From contig WSXW01000004.1 of NCBI GenBank assembly GCA_009773495.1, forward strand, positions 45,829 through 109,828: a DNA stretch of 64,000 nt, written 5' to 3'. Source of the DNA: Bacillota bacterium. GTDB lineage: Bacteria; Bacillota; UBA994. The translations under genes were made by a program, and so were the position numbers. Each line of letters opens with the position of its first letter. Position 1 is the stretch's first letter. Positions 1-8,663 of this stretch are shown here, one piece after another. Below the pieces are notes generated by a model, which saw only the letters and a program-made list of their open reading frames with translations, was not told where the DNA came from and searched no databases.

Positions 1-501
1 AAGACATTCCCCTGTGCTGTGGGCAAGACATCTACTAAGTCACCCATTGGAGATTGGGCGATAATTCAAAAGAGTACTAACTGGGGGGGTGGGTTCGGCA
101 CACGATGGATGGGGCTAAACGTACCCTGGGGTATTTTTGGCATTCACGGCACTAACAAGCCTAGCTCTATCGGTACCACGGCGAGCGGCGGGTGCATTCG
201 CATGTTTAACCGCGATGTCGAGCAGCTGTATCCATTGGTCAAAATGGGGACACGGGTGTCCATCGTAGGGCCTTACCCTAAAATTAAGGTCAACCAACAG
301 CTTAGTAAAGGCCAGACCGGTCACGAGGTACAACAGGTGCAGCTTTCCCTGCGCGACGCGGGTTTTAGCCCTGGGTTCACTGACGGCCGCTTTGGTAATG
401 ACACTGAACAGGCAATTAAGCAAATGCAAGAATTCTATGGCCTGATGGCTACTGGCAAGGTTGACTTCAACATCCTCAACCTACTAAGGATCAAGCGCTA
501 G
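1..501 (+). CDS. L,D-transpeptidase (YkuD domain) with C-terminal peptidoglycan-binding domain, 5' partial
   Basis: The reading frame is open from base 1 and the N-terminus lies outside the window; the GTG at 19 is internal to the YkuD fold. The YkuD catalytic block HG...SGGCIRM is present, with the nucleophilic Cys near base 195. A spacer follows, then a roughly 60-residue helical peptidoglycan-binding domain (PG_binding_1-like, with GHEVQQVQ and DGRFGNDTEQAI). The family makes 3-3 cross-links or anchors proteins in the cell wall; the protein is expected outside the membrane. The next gene starts 13 bp downstream, so co-transcription is likely. Confidence 0.9.
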   Translation, partial: KTFPCAVGKTSTKSPIGDWAIIQKSTNWGGGFGTRWMGLNVPWGIFGIHGTNKPSSIGTTASGGCIRMFNRDVEQLYPLVKMGTRVSIVGPYPKIKVNQQLSKGQTGHEVQQVQLSLRDAGFSPGFTDGRFGNDTEQAIKQMQEFYGLMATGKVDFNILNLLRIKR

Positions 502-514
502 GAGGTGCAGATTT

Positions 515-1837
515 ATGCTTAGGAGACTGCTACTGTTCCTCTTGGCTGTAGTGGTGATTGGTACTGCCCTCTATGCTCTGCGCAGTCGAATGATCAGGGA
601 GTATTGTATTAACCCCCAAGCAAAAATTGATCCCAAGCAAGACTACACTCTAAAAGTCTGGATTGGCAAACCTGTTTTGCCCAATACTGCTGGATCATAC
701 GTAAGTGATATTGAAGACCTTGTTGCGACGTATACGAGTAATTACACTAACATAACGGTGGAAACCTATTTCATACCCCAATTACAGCTGGAAGCTAAGC
801 TGGCTGAGGCAATAAAAGGTGGTGACCCACCTGACATCTATTTTAACCCGATAAGCTCTCAGGTATTTTTCGGGGAGCTACAGGTTCCATTTGGCCTCTA
901 TGTCTCTAAGGAACAGGCAGCAAGCTGGTTACCTCCCGCTATGGCTCAAGCCTCTGCCAACGGTAAAATCTATGGATACCCTACAGCCTTTTATTCACGG
1001 GTGTTTATGGCTAACCCGGCAAGGTTGACAATAGAGAGAGTAACTTCGGAACAGCTAGCGACAATGGGATGGACTTGGGAGCAATTCTATACGGCTGTTG
1101 AAAAATCCAATCAGCCTGGCAAGCCGGGGTTGGTGCTCACAAACTACGGTGACCCGGTGCTCCGCGCGATTGTCGCATCCACAGGCAAGCCTGCTCCTTT
1201 TGATGACAGCGGTAGACTACTATGGAGCGAAAGTGATATTGCGAATATAGCTGAGATTTGGCACAGACTTTCTTCCATTCAGGGCCTGCCTGCCCTTAAT
1301 GTAGTAAACGAGGATTGCCTCACACAGTTCATACAAGGTAAGGCGGCATTAATTGGTCCTCTTAACCCACAACTAACCGTTTGGCTGTGGAATGAAGCCC
1401 ATAGAAAGGGTTTGGACCCGGTGCTGCTTCCAGTGCCCTCCGCCACAGAGGATCAATTTACTGATTTATCCGCTACTAGTGTGTTGGTGTTCCGCCAAGT
1501 GTCTTACCAAGGTCATAGTCACACTAAGGCTGCCGCAGAGCTCGCTCGACACTTGGGAGAAGGCTTAGGGCCGATTCTCAGCAAGCATTTAGCTGCAATC
1601 CCCTATGGGGAGAGCTATCTACCCTTTGGTGCACCGACGGGCCAAGCGTATAGCGATATTTTACGAGCGGCCGTAGCGCCGTACTCCTACGGCCCAGCGC
1701 CTGGTGTAGCAAATAATCACTGGGCTGAAGTAATCAACCCTCTTTGGCTAGGCTATGTAACAGGCAAAAAAACAGCTGGTGAGTTTACTTCTCAGCTGTA
1801 TACGTCTCTCCATAATCTTGCGTATGCACAACCCTAA
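515..1837 (+). CDS. Extracellular solute-binding protein (ABC family 1 type)
   Basis: 440 residues. Residues 1-22 form a hydrophobic export signal or membrane anchor without an obvious lipobox Cys. The mature part has the family 1 layout: an early LKVWIGKP strand, a GGDPPDIYFNP segment, and a C-terminal helical region. An AGGAGGTG site lies just upstream of the ATG. No permease or ATPase gene is adjacent, so the substrate cannot be read from context. Such proteins usually bind sugars or other small solutes, but being next to a cell-wall enzyme could mean an envelope-related role. A strong terminator follows directly. Confidence 0.8.
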   Translation: MLRRLLLFLLAVVVIGTALYALRSRMIREYCINPQAKIDPKQDYTLKVWIGKPVLPNTAGSYVSDIEDLVATYTSNYTNITVETYFIPQLQLEAKLAEAIKGGDPPDIYFNPISSQVFFGELQVPFGLYVSKEQAASWLPPAMAQASANGKIYGYPTAFYSRVFMANPARLTIERVTSEQLATMGWTWEQFYTAVEKSNQPGKPGLVLTNYGDPVLRAIVASTGKPAPFDDSGRLLWSESDIANIAEIWHRLSSIQGLPALNVVNEDCLTQFIQGKAALIGPLNPQLTVWLWNEAHRKGLDPVLLPVPSATEDQFTDLSATSVLVFRQVSYQGHSHTKAAAELARHLGEGLGPILSKHLAAIPYGESYLPFGAPTGQAYSDILRAAVAPYSYGPAPGVANNHWAEVINPLWLGYVTGKKTAGEFTSQLYTSLHNLAYAQP

Positions 1838-1844
1838 ATGTTTC

Positions 1845-1885
1845 GCTGGTAGCGACTCTGCGCAAGAGTCGCTACCAGCTATTTC
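1845..1885 (+). terminator. Rho-independent terminator after the solute-binding protein gene
   Basis: A 15-bp perfect inverted repeat (1845-1859 with 1865-1879) with a five-base loop, followed by an AT-rich tail. It closes the unit begun by the transpeptidase gene. Confidence 0.8.
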
Positions 1886-1942
1886 TTATTGCCCTCCTGC
1901 AAGGTACAATAGGAGAGAACGGTGAAATTAGGAGGTAATAGC

Positions 1943-2797
1943 ATGATTAGATCTTTTAAAAAAGATGATTCTGACATACTGGTTGCCTTAATTCAGCAAG
2001 ACAAGCCCATGCAGACAGATGAGATAATCAAGCGTCTCAGTAAGAATAAAGCTTGGGTGTACGATGATGGAGTGATCAAAGGGTGCGCCGCTGCGACTGC
2101 CTTGCGGGAAGGTCCCTACGGTAAGCGTGTTGATGTATGGGCGTACACTGCACCAGAGTTTCGAAGGCAAGGAGTGGGACAGGCGCTGTGGTCAGAAGTA
2201 GCGGCATACATAGAGCAGTGTTCTCCTGACATTACTGTGGCTGGCTATCGTTCAGATAAGGGTAATGCTGGCACGTTTTTCTCTAAGCGTGGTTTTTCAT
2301 ATTGGTTTTCGACTCACTCGATGTCCTATGACGGCGGTTACTTCCCCGAGAGTGACCTAACACCTATCCCCTACGCCGAAGCCTATTTTGACGAGGTTAT
2401 CACCCTAATAAACGAGGGGTTCTACGGCCTGCGCGAGGCCAACGGCATGATACCGATTGAATGTTTCCCACCAGGATATGATCGGGCTAAGGTTTTGGAG
2501 GAATTTGCGGAGGATAGGGACAACATCTTCCTCTTTGTCCAAGGCAAGGTCTTGGTCGGGTATACACGTCTGGGGAATGACTATATAGACGACATCGTTG
2601 TCAGCAGAAAGCACCAAAGGCAGGGATTTGGTCAAAAAATTGCGCAGTTTTCTGTGAATACCCTAAGGGAACGTGGCGTTAATAGGGTTTTTCTCGGTGT
2701 TGTAGATACCAATACGGGTGCTCGTGACCTTTATGAACGCTTGGGCTTTGAGCTGGTAGAAACCCATACCTTTGCGCGAAAAGTTGGAGCAAAGTAG
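1943..2797 (+). CDS. Tandem GNAT-family N-acetyltransferase
   Basis: I chose the ATG at 1943 because a GGAGGT site sits at 1931-1936; the in-frame GTG at 1922 overlaps that site. The protein has 284 residues and two GNAT domains. The first carries the acetyl-CoA loop FRRQGVGQALW and a VAGYRSDKGNAGTFFSKRGF motif. The second carries HQRQGFGQKIA and a DTNTGARDLYERLGF motif. Both keep the R/Q-x-x-G-x-G/A cofactor signature, so both may be active. The substrate is unknown. The gene converges with the AEC permease gene, with only 8 bp between them. Confidence 0.85.
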   Translation: MIRSFKKDDSDILVALIQQDKPMQTDEIIKRLSKNKAWVYDDGVIKGCAAATALREGPYGKRVDVWAYTAPEFRRQGVGQALWSEVAAYIEQCSPDITVAGYRSDKGNAGTFFSKRGFSYWFSTHSMSYDGGYFPESDLTPIPYAEAYFDEVITLINEGFYGLREANGMIPIECFPPGYDRAKVLEEFAEDRDNIFLFVQGKVLVGYTRLGNDYIDDIVVSRKHQRQGFGQKIAQFSVNTLRERGVNRVFLGVVDTNTGARDLYERLGFELVETHTFARKVGAK

Positions 2798-2805
2798 CTG
2801 ATTAT

Positions 2806-3732
2806 TTAGAGGATGAAATAGACTACGAACGGAATAGTTATGATTGAGAGCAGAGTGGATATAAACACGACTTGCGAGGCCAAACGAGGATTGGCACTAT
2901 ATTCTTCGGCGAGAATAGCTGTGTTCGCTGCGGCTGGCATAGCTGCGATGATAGTCGGCACCCCTATTAATAGCACATTATCGGTGAATAGGCGAAGCGA
3001 TAACCAGACCAAAAGAGGGATAAAAATCAGTCTAGCTGTACTAATGGCATATATACGCCAATTTGAGAATATCTCTCGCGCGTTAATACTCGAAAGTAAA
3101 GCCCCTACAATAATCATGGAAAGTGGAGTAGTAAGGGAGCCAATCATTTTTACAGACTGTGCGATAGGCCCTGGCAGCCTGAGGCCCAAGAGAAAAAGTG
3201 AAAATCCAATGAGCACGGACACGACAGCGGGACTCACGAACATGCGCCAGTTAATTGAATGCTTATCATCGCCTCGTCCTAAAGTCATGACGACGATACC
3301 GAGGGTGAACACGAGGAGATTGAAGGGAAGATTATAAATCGCTGCGTAGAACAAGCCTTCCTGCCCAAAGATGGCTAGTACTACGGGGTAACCCATGAAA
3401 CCTACATTGGAGAAGAGGAGCGAAAATCTAAATACGCCAAGTTCGCCCTGCTCACTGCGCAAAATCCCAGGAAAAAATGCCGCCACGCCCCCTGATGCGC
3501 CGTACACTACAAAAGAGATAAGCAATATGAGTCCACTCTCGCGCAATAGTTGGGGTGAATAGGTTTGTTGAAGTGAGTCAATGATTAAGGCTGGGAGGGC
3601 TAGCTTGAGCAGCAAACTCGATAGGCCCTTGGTCATACGGTCATCAAAAACCTCGAGTTTGCGTACTATATAACCCGCTACTAGGATAATGAACAGAACG
3701 AAAATCTGCTCAAAGACTGTGTAAAAGCTCAT
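2806..3732 (-). CDS. AEC (auxin efflux carrier) family permease
   Basis: 308 residues with about ten hydrophobic segments in two halves, as in AEC/PF03547 permeases. The N-terminal region (LVAGYIVRKLEVFDD) and the ALPALIIDSL segment match the family. Bacterial members export or exchange organic acids such as malate, but substrate cannot be assigned here. A paralogue lies at 10414-11334 on the same strand. The gene is monocistronic, with YkvA-like and GGDEF genes upstream on the same strand. Confidence 0.85.
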   Translation of the reverse strand: MSFYTVFEQIFVLFIILVAGYIVRKLEVFDDRMTKGLSSLLLKLALPALIIDSLQQTYSPQLLRESGLILLISFVVYGASGGVAAFFPGILRSEQGELGVFRFSLLFSNVGFMGYPVVLAIFGQEGLFYAAIYNLPFNLLVFTLGIVVMTLGRGDDKHSINWRMFVSPAVVSVLIGFSLFLLGLRLPGPIAQSVKMIGSLTTPLSMIIVGALLSSINAREIFSNWRIYAISTARLIFIPLLVWLSLRLFTDNVLLIGVPTIIAAMPAAANTAILAEEYSANPRLASQVVFISTLLSIITIPFVVYFIL

Positions 3733-3860
3733 GCTGCAACCTCATTTCTTCGTGCTCTATCCCCTATTATACACCTGTCACAAAGCACTCGTCCTCTAAC
3801 CGCTTTAGCGCCTCACACCTTTAAGATGACCTGGCTCACGACAGTGTGGCCAGACCTTGC

Positions 3861-4268
3861 TTATTGCTCTTCGATTTTACTATCAATTTCTAGTAGCTCT
3901 TGTTCATCAACTTCATCGCCAAACCACTCCTCTAATTTGCACCGGGCCTTTTGTTTGGTCTGGGGACTGACATGAACGGCCACAGCAGCCAGGGCCCAGA
4001 GTAGCACGCCGATGTCGTCCGCATAGCCCAGCACTGGAACTATGTCGGCAATAGCGTCAAGAGGGAAAATGAAGTAGCCAAGGGCCCCCATAATAATCCC
4101 CTTGGTCTTTTTAGGGACAGCAGGGTCCTGCAAAGCATAGAACAGTAATAATGCGGCATACATTACCTTAAGTCCAGCGACCCTAGCTACTATTTTGCAT
4201 TTATTCCAAAACGAAGTCTCCGAAAATTCCTTGGAAAACTTACCATACTCGTGTGCCATCGTACTCAC
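3861..4268 (-). CDS. YkvA-like (DUF1232) small membrane protein
   Basis: 135 residues. The core GYFIFPLDAIADIVPVLGY is the hallmark of the DUF1232/YkvA family: a hydrophobic stretch carrying the DxIPD-like motif, followed by an acidic Gly-Tyr-Asp-Asp turn. The C-terminal 25 residues are strongly charged. The family's function is not established; members are usually single- or double-span membrane proteins. The ATG is preceded by a GGGGGTGAG site. Confidence 0.85.
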   Translation of the reverse strand: MSTMAHEYGKFSKEFSETSFWNKCKIVARVAGLKVMYAALLLFYALQDPAVPKKTKGIIMGALGYFIFPLDAIADIVPVLGYADDIGVLLWALAAVAVHVSPQTKQKARCKLEEWFGDEVDEQELLEIDSKIEEQ

Positions 4269-4340
4269 CCCCTATGGTTCTATTATAGCGCATAGGATAC
4301 GGCACATAGCGCATGGCCGAACTCCTAGCTCTCGACTGGG

Positions 4341-4356
4341 TCATGTTTCATGTTTA
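4341..4356 (+). repeat. Copy 1 of a dispersed 16-mer
   Basis: TCATGTTTCATGTTTA is found here and, identical, at 48288-48303; a 15/16 copy lies on the other strand at 10332-10347. All copies are intergenic. Confidence 0.6.
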
Positions 4357-4365
4357 CCCCTATTT

Positions 4366-5235
4366 TTATCCGTGCTGATATGCAGCCACTGCATTGCGGG
4401 TCTCTTTAGCCTGGTATAGCGCTTTGTCGGCTCGCGCAATCAAGACTTCGCCGGAAAGAGCGTGATCGGGCATGAGGGCTACCCCTATACTTATGGTCAC
4501 ATCCGCAGCTTTTTCTACTTCACGACGCAACACTTCGGCTATACGCAGGGATTGCGTCAAGTCGTAATTGCGCAGTACAACTGCAAACTCTTCTCCACCG
4601 TAGCGAAACACTGACCTATCGCCAACAATGCGGGTTAAGATGGCGGTAATACGGCGCAACGCTTCATCACCAGCCAGGTGTCCGTTGGTATCATTGAACC
4701 CTTTAAAGCTGTCAATGTCGATGAATAAGAACGAAACGTGGTTGACTTCCCCACTGTCAAGTCCGAAATCTAGGGCTTCTAAGGCCTTATCTAGGGATCT
4801 TCTGTTATATGCGCCTGTTAAGCCGTCGCGGTCTGCCATTGTCCGCAATTTATTATGGACTTCCTCTAGTTCGCTCACTGTTTCGTTATAGGCCGCTATT
4901 AGCGCTTGGATGTCATCACCGGATCGAATCGCAGGCAGTCGCTGATATTGCCCCTGTCTCAATGAAACAAAAGCTGACGACAACATTTCTAACGGTTTAG
5001 TAGCCTGACGGACAGCTACTGTGCTCAGAACCAGCACGACTAGTAACATCACTGCCACGGCAGTTGACCCTCCAAAAAACACGAGCTGGCGCATATAGAC
5101 GATCTCTTTGACATCAAGATGCAGCACCCCTGCGGACCACCTAATTGCATAATCACTAACAGCGAGTTGTAATAGACTTGTGCAGAAGACGGCAAATGCA
5201 ATAAATGCAGTTATTTTTCTAGAGAATTGCTTCAC
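4366..5235 (-). CDS. Membrane HAMP-GGDEF protein, probable diguanylate cyclase
   Basis: 289 residues. Two transmembrane segments (about 8-26 and 51-75) flank a short extracytoplasmic loop. A HAMP linker follows (about 76-130), then a GGDEF domain. The active-site signature is GGEEF at 213-217, a form compatible with cyclase activity. The inhibitory RxxD I-site expected five residues earlier is absent, so product feedback through that site is not predicted. The sensory loop is only about 25 residues long, too short for a known ligand-binding fold. The protein probably makes c-di-GMP at the membrane. Confidence 0.88.
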   Translation of the reverse strand: MKQFSRKITAFIAFAVFCTSLLQLAVSDYAIRWSAGVLHLDVKEIVYMRQLVFFGGSTAVAVMLLVVLVLSTVAVRQATKPLEMLSSAFVSLRQGQYQRLPAIRSGDDIQALIAAYNETVSELEEVHNKLRTMADRDGLTGAYNRRSLDKALEALDFGLDSGEVNHVSFLFIDIDSFKGFNDTNGHLAGDEALRRITAILTRIVGDRSVFRYGGEEFAVVLRNYDLTQSLRIAEVLRREVEKAADVTISIGVALMPDHALSGEVLIARADKALYQAKETRNAVAAYQHG

Positions 5236-5450
5236 TGATCATCACCCTTTGCAATCTACTACTATCTATGATGGAGCATTCTTACTTTATCTGCAACCAC
5301 TTTGACCAATTGAGTAGATGCCTTTGGGAATATTGTCAAAATAGAGAGTCAAAAGATCAGCTGTCCCACTGTGATTTCCTTTCTGCTGACGCAAAAAGGA
5401 GACATGAGCCACAGACTGGCATGAACATACCGAAGATTGTCTTAGCCCGC

Positions 5451-5479
5451 TTGACAAGCTAAGGCTTTAGTTGTACATT
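5451..5479 (+). promoter_or_regulatory. Sigma-A-type promoter for the T-box RNA
   Basis: A perfect -35 TTGACA at 5451-5456, a 17-bp spacer and TACATT at 5474-5479 (4 of 6 to the -10 consensus). Predicted transcription start is near 5486, immediately before the T-box stem I. Confidence 0.6.
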
Positions 5480-5486
5480 GTAATAC

Positions 5487-5813
5487 AAGTAAGAAGCGTT
5501 GACGGGGAGCGAGTACTTACCATAGCGGATCTCAGAGAGCCGGGAATAGGTGTAAGCCTGGTATTTAAGCGGGTAAGGAACAGGCCCTAGAGCTGCGGGC
5601 TGAATAAATAGTAGGCCTAGCCGGAACCCCCTACCGTTACCAGGGGCGGCTGCCCTAAAAGGGTGCTATGGCGTGCCCCTACAATGAGGAGACTTAAAGC
5701 ATCCAATGCGACTTTTTGGGAAAGCCTAGAACGAGTAAGGCCAATAAGGCCTTAGGGTGGTACCGTGAGTTAAGCTCACCCCTTTAATTTGAGGGGTGAG
5801 CTTTATTTTTTCC
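5487..5813 (+). promoter_or_regulatory. T-box riboswitch (tRNA-sensing leader), possibly tRNA-Gln specific
   Basis: Canonical T-box elements appear in order: the stem I loop AGTA (5512-5515), an AGAGAGCCGG block, a GAGCTGC...TGAA block, an AGTAGGC...CCGG block, and the T-box sequence AGGGTGGTACCG at about 5754-5765. The antiterminator reads AGGG, bulge TGGTACC, then GTGAG/CTCAC closing with CCCT. It competes with the terminator at 5772-5813. Pairing of CTTACC (5516-5521) with GGTAAG (5572-5577) leaves GAA-CAG, so the specifier is probably CAG (Gln); a one-base shift would read AGG (Arg). The bulge TGGT fits a tRNA with discriminator A. No coding gene on this strand follows within 900 bases. 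Confidence 0.9.
5772..5813 (+). terminator. Intrinsic terminator of the T-box
   Basis: Twelve-base arms (5772-5783 with 5792-5803) and a T-rich tail. Its 5' arm is shared with the antiterminator, as required for T-box switching. Confidence 0.88.
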
Positions 5814-5885
5814 CATGCTAGGCCTTCGAATGGGAAAGACCGACCATCGTGGCAGGTCTTCACGTAGCGACTACTAAGTCGGAGT

Positions 5886-6542
5886 CTATTTAAACCTTAC
5901 AGTCCTCAGTACGTTTGCTAACTCAGTCTGTTCTTCTTCATTTGAGTAAGAAACGACAAAGCTCAAAACATACCGGTCTTCATCAACTAAGGCTGCATAG
6001 TATTTCTGATATACCTTAATGCCTGTGTCAAGCATAGCCTCAAGCACAGAGAAGGTTCTGCCGTCGATTTGTTCGGTGTAGATATCATCCGCAAAAGTGT
6101 ACTCTATAGGCGCACCAGAAAGCTCCGTCTTCATAGCTTCTAGGTAGTCTTGGCTGGTTTTTATTCCTATAAGAACATGTAGTTTAGAGATTTGCTCTGC
6201 CATGCAAATAATGTTGGGGTTAGGCCCTGAAGTATAGTTGAGGGGGAATTTGAAGGCAAAAAGCAAAGGCAAAGTCTTTTGTTGAGCCAAATCTAGTTGT
6301 TTTTGCTTTGCTGAGTCTCCACCTGACATCATTTCAGAGCCGACTCCCATTACTAGTTTCTTGGTTTCGTCGTCAAGGATTGTCCAGCCTGCTGGTAAAT
6401 CAAGTGTGACTCCGAAATAATCATTGGTGTATGTGTTGCCAGATATTTCTCCCATGGTTACTTTAACGGTCTTCTGACAACCTGCACTTAGTGCTGTGAT
6501 GAAAATCAGTAATATGATTAACCCTTTAGTAACATTCTTCAC
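5886..6542 (-). CDS. Putative lipoprotein
   Basis: 218 residues, starting at GTG 6542 behind an AAGGAGAG site. The N-terminus is a lipoprotein signal with lipobox LSAGC, giving a lipidated Cys at residue 22. The mature part starts with a short spacer and then a segment (YFGVTLDLPAGWTI) typical of surface lipoproteins with a PsbP/DUF-type sandwich fold. No catalytic motif is visible. The gene lies between the T-box and gltX, on the opposite strand, so any T-box read-through would be antisense to it. Confidence 0.75.
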   Translation of the reverse strand: MKNVTKGLIILLIFITALSAGCQKTVKVTMGEISGNTYTNDYFGVTLDLPAGWTILDDETKKLVMGVGSEMMSGGDSAKQKQLDLAQQKTLPLLFAFKFPLNYTSGPNPNIICMAEQISKLHVLIGIKTSQDYLEAMKTELSGAPIEYTFADDIYTEQIDGRTFSVLEAMLDTGIKVYQKYYAALVDEDRYVLSFVVSYSNEEEQTELANVLRTVRFK

Positions 6543-6675
6543 CCGATTTTCTCTCCTTCATATTTCACAAACTATTTTGCGATACTCCACGCAACCATTA
6601 TATTATAAATTGGGTAAATAGTATATATGTAGCCTCTCGGAAACCATGTCTCTTGATGTAGAATTGTGGGAACTA

Positions 6676-6707
6676 CGAGAATTCCGAAGCATTACGCTTC
6701 GTTCTCG
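6676..6707 (+). other. Hairpin in the gltX 5' region
   Basis: CGAGAA (6676-6681) plus CGAAGC (6685-6690) pair with GCTTCG plus TTCTCG (6696-6707), with a three-base bulge and a five-base loop. No U-tract follows, so it is not an intrinsic terminator. It lies 32 bases upstream of the gltX start. Confidence 0.5.
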
Positions 6708-6739
6708 AGATGGCACCCGTACTTATAAGGAGGGTTAAC

Positions 6740-8194
6740 ATGATAGTAAACAAAATAGTCCGCGTACGTATTGCTCCTAGCCCAACGGGTGACGCTCATG
6801 TTGGTCATGCACGCACTGCACTTTACGACTACCTCTTCGCTAAGCAACGTGGCGGCACATTTGTTTTACGTATTGACGACACCGATACTGCCCGCAATAC
6901 TGCGACGAGCGAAGAAGGTGTATACCGTGGGTTGCGTTGGCTCGGCCTAGAATGGGATGAAGGCCCGGACAAGGGCGGCGCTTATGGCCCCTATCGCCAG
7001 AGTGAACGGTTGGACATCTACGGTCATTATGTAAATGAGCTGTTGGCTAGTGGCAAGGCCTATGAGTGCTATTGCACGGCAGCAGAGCTAGAGGCCGAAC
7101 GACAGGCCCAGATAGAAGCTAAGGACCACCCTCGCTATAGCGGCAAGTGTTGCAACCTTACCGCAGAGGATAAGGGACATCTTCAGGCAGAGGGCAGAGT
7201 GCCAACAGTGCGCCTGAAGGTGATCAGCGGTATAGTCGGGTTCACTGACTTGGTGCGAGGTTGGATTGAAGCAGATACTTCACTGATGGGGGACTTTATA
7301 ATTCTCAAGTCAAGTGGTATTCCGGTGTACAACTTCGCCACTGTCATAGACGATCACCTGATGGAGATGACGCACGTCACCCGCGGCGCTGAGCATATTG
7401 CTAATACCTTTAACCAATTACTCACCTATAAGGCCCTAGGATGGACAGCGCCACATTTCGCACACTTTAGCATCATGCTCAATGAAGATCGTAGCAAGAT
7501 GAGCAAACGTAAAGGTGCTACGTTTCTTGGGCAGTATGCGGAAATGGGATACCTGCCAGAAGCCATGCTTAACTTCCTAGCGTTCTTAGGGTGGAGTCCC
7601 GGAGGTACTGAAGAAGAGATTTATACCTTAGAGCAGCTACAGAAGCTATTCTCCCTTGAACGTTGTACGGTTTCTAATGCCGTATTCGATATTAAGAAGC
7701 TGGACTGGATTAATGCTAAGTGGATTCGTATCCTCTCTCCCGAGGATTTGGCTAGCCGTTTAGTCCCCTTCCTCCGAAAGGCTGACCTTTTAGGCGAGGA
7801 TGTGGATATGGAGTTTCTGACACAAGTCACAAGGCTGATACAAGAGCGTCTACCGCGCCTAGATGAAGCGGCTACTGCTTGCACTACCTTCTTGAGAGAA
7901 CCAGCCGTACCAGTCGACGAGCTTCGCCAGTTACTTGGAGACAATGACGCTCAGGTTTGCATTTCTGCTGTTATAGATTCGCTTGAATCAGTTGACTGGG
8001 ATGAGGCAGAAATTGAGCAAGCCATTCGCCGCATCCAAGAGCAACTCGGGTGGAGCACCAAGGTGTATTATATGTTTTTACGCCTCGCCGTTATGGGCAG
8101 CAAGGTTTCTCCCCCGCTCTTCTCGAGCATGGCTGTTCTGGGTAAAGAAAAAGTGCTATCTAGAATGCAACGCACTGCTGCATCTCTTTACTAG
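6740..8194 (+). CDS. gltX: Glutamyl-tRNA synthetase
   Basis: 484 residues from ATG 6740, preceded by AAGGAGGG; an upstream in-frame ATG at 6710 lacks a good site. Class I signature HVGH lies at 20-23 and KMSKR at 253-257. The C-terminal anticodon-binding domain is helical, as in bacterial GluRS of about 480-500 residues. It charges tRNA-Glu; in lineages without GlnRS the same enzyme also makes Glu-tRNA-Gln for GatCAB, which may bear on the CAG specifier of the T-box upstream. The gene appears monocistronic and ends at a strong hairpin. Confidence 0.96.
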   Translation: MIVNKIVRVRIAPSPTGDAHVGHARTALYDYLFAKQRGGTFVLRIDDTDTARNTATSEEGVYRGLRWLGLEWDEGPDKGGAYGPYRQSERLDIYGHYVNELLASGKAYECYCTAAELEAERQAQIEAKDHPRYSGKCCNLTAEDKGHLQAEGRVPTVRLKVISGIVGFTDLVRGWIEADTSLMGDFIILKSSGIPVYNFATVIDDHLMEMTHVTRGAEHIANTFNQLLTYKALGWTAPHFAHFSIMLNEDRSKMSKRKGATFLGQYAEMGYLPEAMLNFLAFLGWSPGGTEEEIYTLEQLQKLFSLERCTVSNAVFDIKKLDWINAKWIRILSPEDLASRLVPFLRKADLLGEDVDMEFLTQVTRLIQERLPRLDEAATACTTFLREPAVPVDELRQLLGDNDAQVCISAVIDSLESVDWDEAEIEQAIRRIQEQLGWSTKVYYMFLRLAVMGSKVSPPLFSSMAVLGKEKVLSRMQRTAASLY

Positions 8195-8229
8195 AAAAGG
8201 TAGGCTGGTCATGGACCTGCCTACCTTTT
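8195..8229 (+). terminator. Terminator after gltX
   Basis: Inverted repeat 8195-8205 with 8219-8229 (AAAAGGTAGGC / GCCTACCTTTT) starts right after the stop codon, with a 13-base loop and T4. Confidence 0.75.
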
Positions 8230-8254
8230 GCTATGTGTAGTAAAGTATTTTTTC

Positions 8255-8282
8255 AGAGAGACGGCGTTTATGCCGTCTCTCT
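8255..8282. repeat. Perfect hairpin overlapping the MFS remnant's 3' end
   Basis: Eleven-base arms AGAGAGACGGC / GCCGTCTCTCT with a six-base loop. Neither strand has a T-tract after the stem, so terminator function is doubtful. Confidence 0.55.
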
Positions 8283-8663
8283 GTGCATTACTCCATTAAG
8301 ACTGATTCTATCCACAACACCCATGTACATAATCAGGAAGGCCGCTAGCATGCCGCCCAAGACCAAAAAACCTACATGTATGCCATGACCAGTGGAGATA
8401 TACCCAAAACCAAGGCCTACAACGGCCGCCACCACCCGAAACGCTAGGGACTGATATGATTCTACTGTAGCTCTAAACTGCGATGGGGCACGATGGTGTA
8501 GGTAGCCTGCCACCAAGGGCTCGATTAGCCCGGCCACGCCGTAAGCCAAAAAGAGGAACAACAAGCTCCAAGGGTTATTGAGAGCCCCCATTAGAAGTAC
8601 ATCACACGTAAACAAAGCCAGAACACTTGCGAAGAGGGTCTCTACACATCCTAGACACCTCCA
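8268..8663 (-). pseudogene. C-terminal remnant of an MFS transporter
   Basis: The frame is open back to a TGA at 8664-8666 and encodes about 130 residues. They resemble the last four transmembrane segments of a major facilitator protein (a GALNNPW segment, a SQFRATVESYQSLAFR cytoplasmic loop, then two more helices). No N-terminal half or good start exists; a TTG at 8615 is the only in-frame start-like codon near the beginning. The remaining upstream sequence to 8789 shows no coding signal. I treat it as a truncated, probably non-functional gene. Confidence 0.65.

Noticed and set aside
2840..3337. 165-codon plus-strand frame antisense to the first AEC gene
   Set aside because: Same reason; no ribosome site and the opposite strand codes convincingly.
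5268..5462. 64-codon plus-strand frame upstream of the T-box
   Set aside because: No ribosome site, and its end runs into the T-box promoter region; composition is not protein-like.
8255..8282. Strong terminator between gltX and the MFS remnant
   Set aside because: The stem is perfect but neither strand has a T-tract after it; the true gltX terminator is at 8195-8229.
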